A stretch of 7,253 nt of DNA from Nocardioides sp. (GTDB taxonomy: Bacteria > Actinomycetota > Actinomycetes > Propionibacteriales > Nocardioidaceae). Of this stretch, positions 6,111 to 7,253 are shown piece by piece; position 1 is the first letter of the stretch; the number at the start of each line of letters is the position of its first letter. The translations under genes and the position numbers were made by a program. The notes under the pieces were generated by a model. The model was given only the letters and a program-made list of their open reading frames with translations, had not been told where the DNA came from and ran no database searches. The stretch spans positions 1 to 7,253 of the forward strand of contig JASLDK010000154.1 in the NCBI GenBank assembly GCA_030145945.1, given 5' to 3'.

Positions 6111-6126
6111 TGCCCCGTTCGGGGCA
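6111..6126 (+). other. compact GC hairpin in the leader of the 6161 gene
   Basis: TGCCCCG (6111-6117) is the exact inverted copy of CGGGGCA (6120-6126), so it folds into a tight hairpin 34 bases before ATG 6161. It could be a leader structure or a second protein-binding palindrome. No T-run follows, so it is a poor terminator. Confidence 0.4.
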
Positions 6127-6160
6127 TCTCGGGGGACCAGACGCACGATCGGAGAAGGAC

Positions 6161-7063
6161 ATGGTGACGCAGACTCACCGCGCGCACGGCGGGTCGCCGG
6201 TCGCGGAGCTGCGCCCCCGCTCCCTGTCGCGCCGTGCCGATCGCCTGCGCAGCAACCTGTTGGAGCGTCGGATCATCGGGCTGCCGCAGGAGGAGCTGCT
6301 GCTCACCGTCGTGGACGCCGCCCTCGACCGGACCCACCAGGTCTCTGCCCCCGACCTCGACACCTGGACCCGGCTGACAGCGCTGCTGGAGGAGCACCGG
6401 TCGCTCTCCCACACGTTGCCCGCAGCCGCGGCGGCGGCCAACCTCATCAGCCTTGCGATCTTCGGTGAGGTCGAGGACCACGCGGCTCTCGCGGCGCTGA
6501 CCGACGAGTTCGGTCACGACCGCCTCGCTCGCCTCCAGCATCGATACGGCGCAGCCCTCGAGGACGACGTCCGGCTGCCCCTCACCACCAAGGCCGTACG
6601 CCGGATGCTGTCCCCCGGCCTGCGCGCCCGCCTCGAATCCCACCCACCGACCGCGGCACGCGGTCTGGCGATCGACGACGCCTGTCTGCGCGCCGCCCAC
6701 GCACTGATGTCCCAGGGCACCGATCGGCGCTGGGGAGCCTCGCCGCTCGACAGCGTCGAGGAGTTCGTCGACGTGGTCGCCCGCGGCACCATCGCTGAGT
6801 GGCGGCACCAGATCGCGCTCGTGGAGGCAGGTCCGTGGTCGTCGTACCCGATCACTCTGGTCGAACTGGCCCGCCGCACCGGATCGGCCCACGTGGCCAG
6901 CGTCGTCGCGACGCTGGTCGACCTGACCCGGGACCGGATGCTCCTCGCCGACGCACGTCGACAGGCGCTTACACCTCTTGACATCGAGCGGCTGGTGGCC
7001 CTGCCGCCACCGAGTCGTCGCCCGGGCCGAGCGCCCGGACCGCCGCTGCGCGCGGCGCCATGA
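6161..7063 (+). CDS. uncharacterised, probably all-helical protein divergent from the sigma factor
   Basis: A 300-residue soluble protein whose family I do not recognise. ATG 6161 follows GGAGAAGGAC (6151-6160), a good ribosome binding site. It has an Arg-rich basic N-terminal part (about 17-37), then predominantly helix-forming Leu/Ala/Glu/Arg sequence to about residue 280, and a Pro/Arg-rich, probably disordered tail (283-300). There is no signal peptide, and the only mildly hydrophobic stretch (87-101, AAAAANLISLAIFG) is too short to be a secure membrane helix. Residues 231-263 (ITLVELARRTGSAHVASVVA and onward) faintly resemble a winged-helix DNA-binding segment, but I would not name it on this. 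Codon use matches the neighbours and a strong hairpin follows, so it is a genuine single-gene transcription unit. It is divergent from the sigma-factor gene with a 213-base shared upstream region, which raises but does not show co-regulation. Confidence 0.75.
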   Translation: MVTQTHRAHGGSPVAELRPRSLSRRADRLRSNLLERRIIGLPQEELLLTVVDAALDRTHQVSAPDLDTWTRLTALLEEHRSLSHTLPAAAAAANLISLAIFGEVEDHAALAALTDEFGHDRLARLQHRYGAALEDDVRLPLTTKAVRRMLSPGLRARLESHPPTAARGLAIDDACLRAAHALMSQGTDRRWGASPLDSVEEFVDVVARGTIAEWRHQIALVEAGPWSSYPITLVELARRTGSAHVASVVATLVDLTRDRMLLADARRQALTPLDIERLVALPPPSRRPGRAPGPPLRAAP

Positions 7064-7065
7064 GC

Positions 7066-7130
7066 TGCTGAGGCGGCCACCGATCCGATCCGGCTGGGGG
7101 GCGGGATGGGTCGGGCCGGCCGCCTCAGCA
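7066..7130 (+). terminator. long hairpin terminator of the 6161 gene
   Basis: TGCTGAGGCGGCC (7066-7078) pairs perfectly with GGCCGCCTCAGCA (7118-7130). Above a small bulge, CCGATCC (7080-7086) pairs with GGGTCGG (7108-7114, one G-T wobble) and ATCC (7088-7091) with GGAT (7104-7107). The stem begins two bases after the stop codon. No T-run follows. Confidence 0.8.
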
Positions 7131-7156
7131 TGAACGTTTCACTGCGGGGAGCGAAC

Positions 7157-7192
7157 GTGCCGCCGGGGTCTTGGGAGGGGCCCCGGCGGCAC
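7157..7192. terminator. second strong hairpin, possibly for a convergent gene beyond the window
   Basis: GTGCCGCCGGGG (7157-7168) pairs perfectly with CCCCGGCGGCAC (7181-7192). Four further pairs including wobbles (7169-7172 with 7177-7180) would close a GGGA loop of the stable GNRA type. It lies 26 bases beyond the first hairpin; a tandem pair suggests either a back-up terminator or one serving a minus-strand gene entering from the right. Confidence 0.75.
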
Positions 7193-7204
7193 ACCCCTGT
7201 CCTC

Positions 7205-7237
7205 GGTCATCCCCCGGTCACCCCCTGGTCATCCCCG
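7205..7237. repeat. three imperfect direct repeats with 11-base period
   Basis: Copies begin at 7205 (GGTCATCCCCC), 7216 (GGTCACCCCCT) and 7227 (GGTCATCCCCG), with a degenerate GGTC again at 7239. The period is close to one turn of DNA. The stretch could be part of a coding 3' end on the minus strand, an intergenic binding array, or simple repeat expansion; the window ends too soon to tell. Confidence 0.6.
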
Positions 7238-7253
7238 TGGTCGCTGCCATCAG

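Noticed and set aside
6014..6892. 292-residue minus-strand open frame opposite the 6161 gene
   Set aside because: No recognisable domain and no ribosome binding site seen. The plus-strand frame has a good ribosome binding site and a terminator immediately after its stop.
7205..7253. CRISPR-like array at the right edge
   Set aside because: The unit is 11 bases with no spacers; it is a simple tandem repeat, not repeat-spacer architecture.

Overview
The window is GC-rich DNA (third codon positions almost all G or C) with GTG and TTG starts, hairpins lacking U-tracts and actinobacterial-type genes. Together these suggest a high-GC actinomycete, perhaps Nocardioidaceae. The taxonomic guess is inference from style and protein resemblance, not from a marker gene.

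Layout. (1) 1-387: a small three-helix membrane protein of unknown function, open to the left edge and possibly truncated there. (2) 509-3862, plus strand: a complete four-gene amino-acid ABC importer in the order ATPase, lipoprotein binding protein, permease, permease. This matches the gluABCD glutamate uptake operon of Corynebacterium. A strong hairpin lies between gluB and gluC, gluC and gluD overlap by one base, and a perfect 22-bp stem closes the operon. (3) 3913-4389, minus strand: a hotdog-fold DUF4442 protein converging on the operon, with an apparent leaderless promoter. (4) 4469-5947, minus strand: a large ECF-type sigma factor carrying, on the same polypeptide, an anti-sigma-like zinc-finger motif, hydrophobic membrane segments, a Pro/Ser/Thr-rich tail and a small two-cysteine C-terminal module. 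(5) 5948-6160: a divergent control region, locally AT-richer, with an inverted repeat and a hairpin. (6) 6161-7063, plus strand: an unrecognised, probably all-helical protein. (7) 7064-7253: no confident gene; two strong hairpins back to back, then an 11-bp-period direct repeat reaching the right edge.

How the genes work together. GluB, anchored to the outer face of the membrane, would capture glutamate or a related amino acid and deliver it to the GluC-GluD channel, with GluA supplying ATP hydrolysis. The sigma-factor fusion looks like a self-contained membrane-to-transcription signalling protein, since no separate anti-sigma gene is next to it. Its divergent neighbour at 6161 may share its control region, but no functional link can be shown from sequence alone. 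The most interesting item is the sigma/anti-sigma/membrane fusion and its unresolved topology; the transporter is ordinary.
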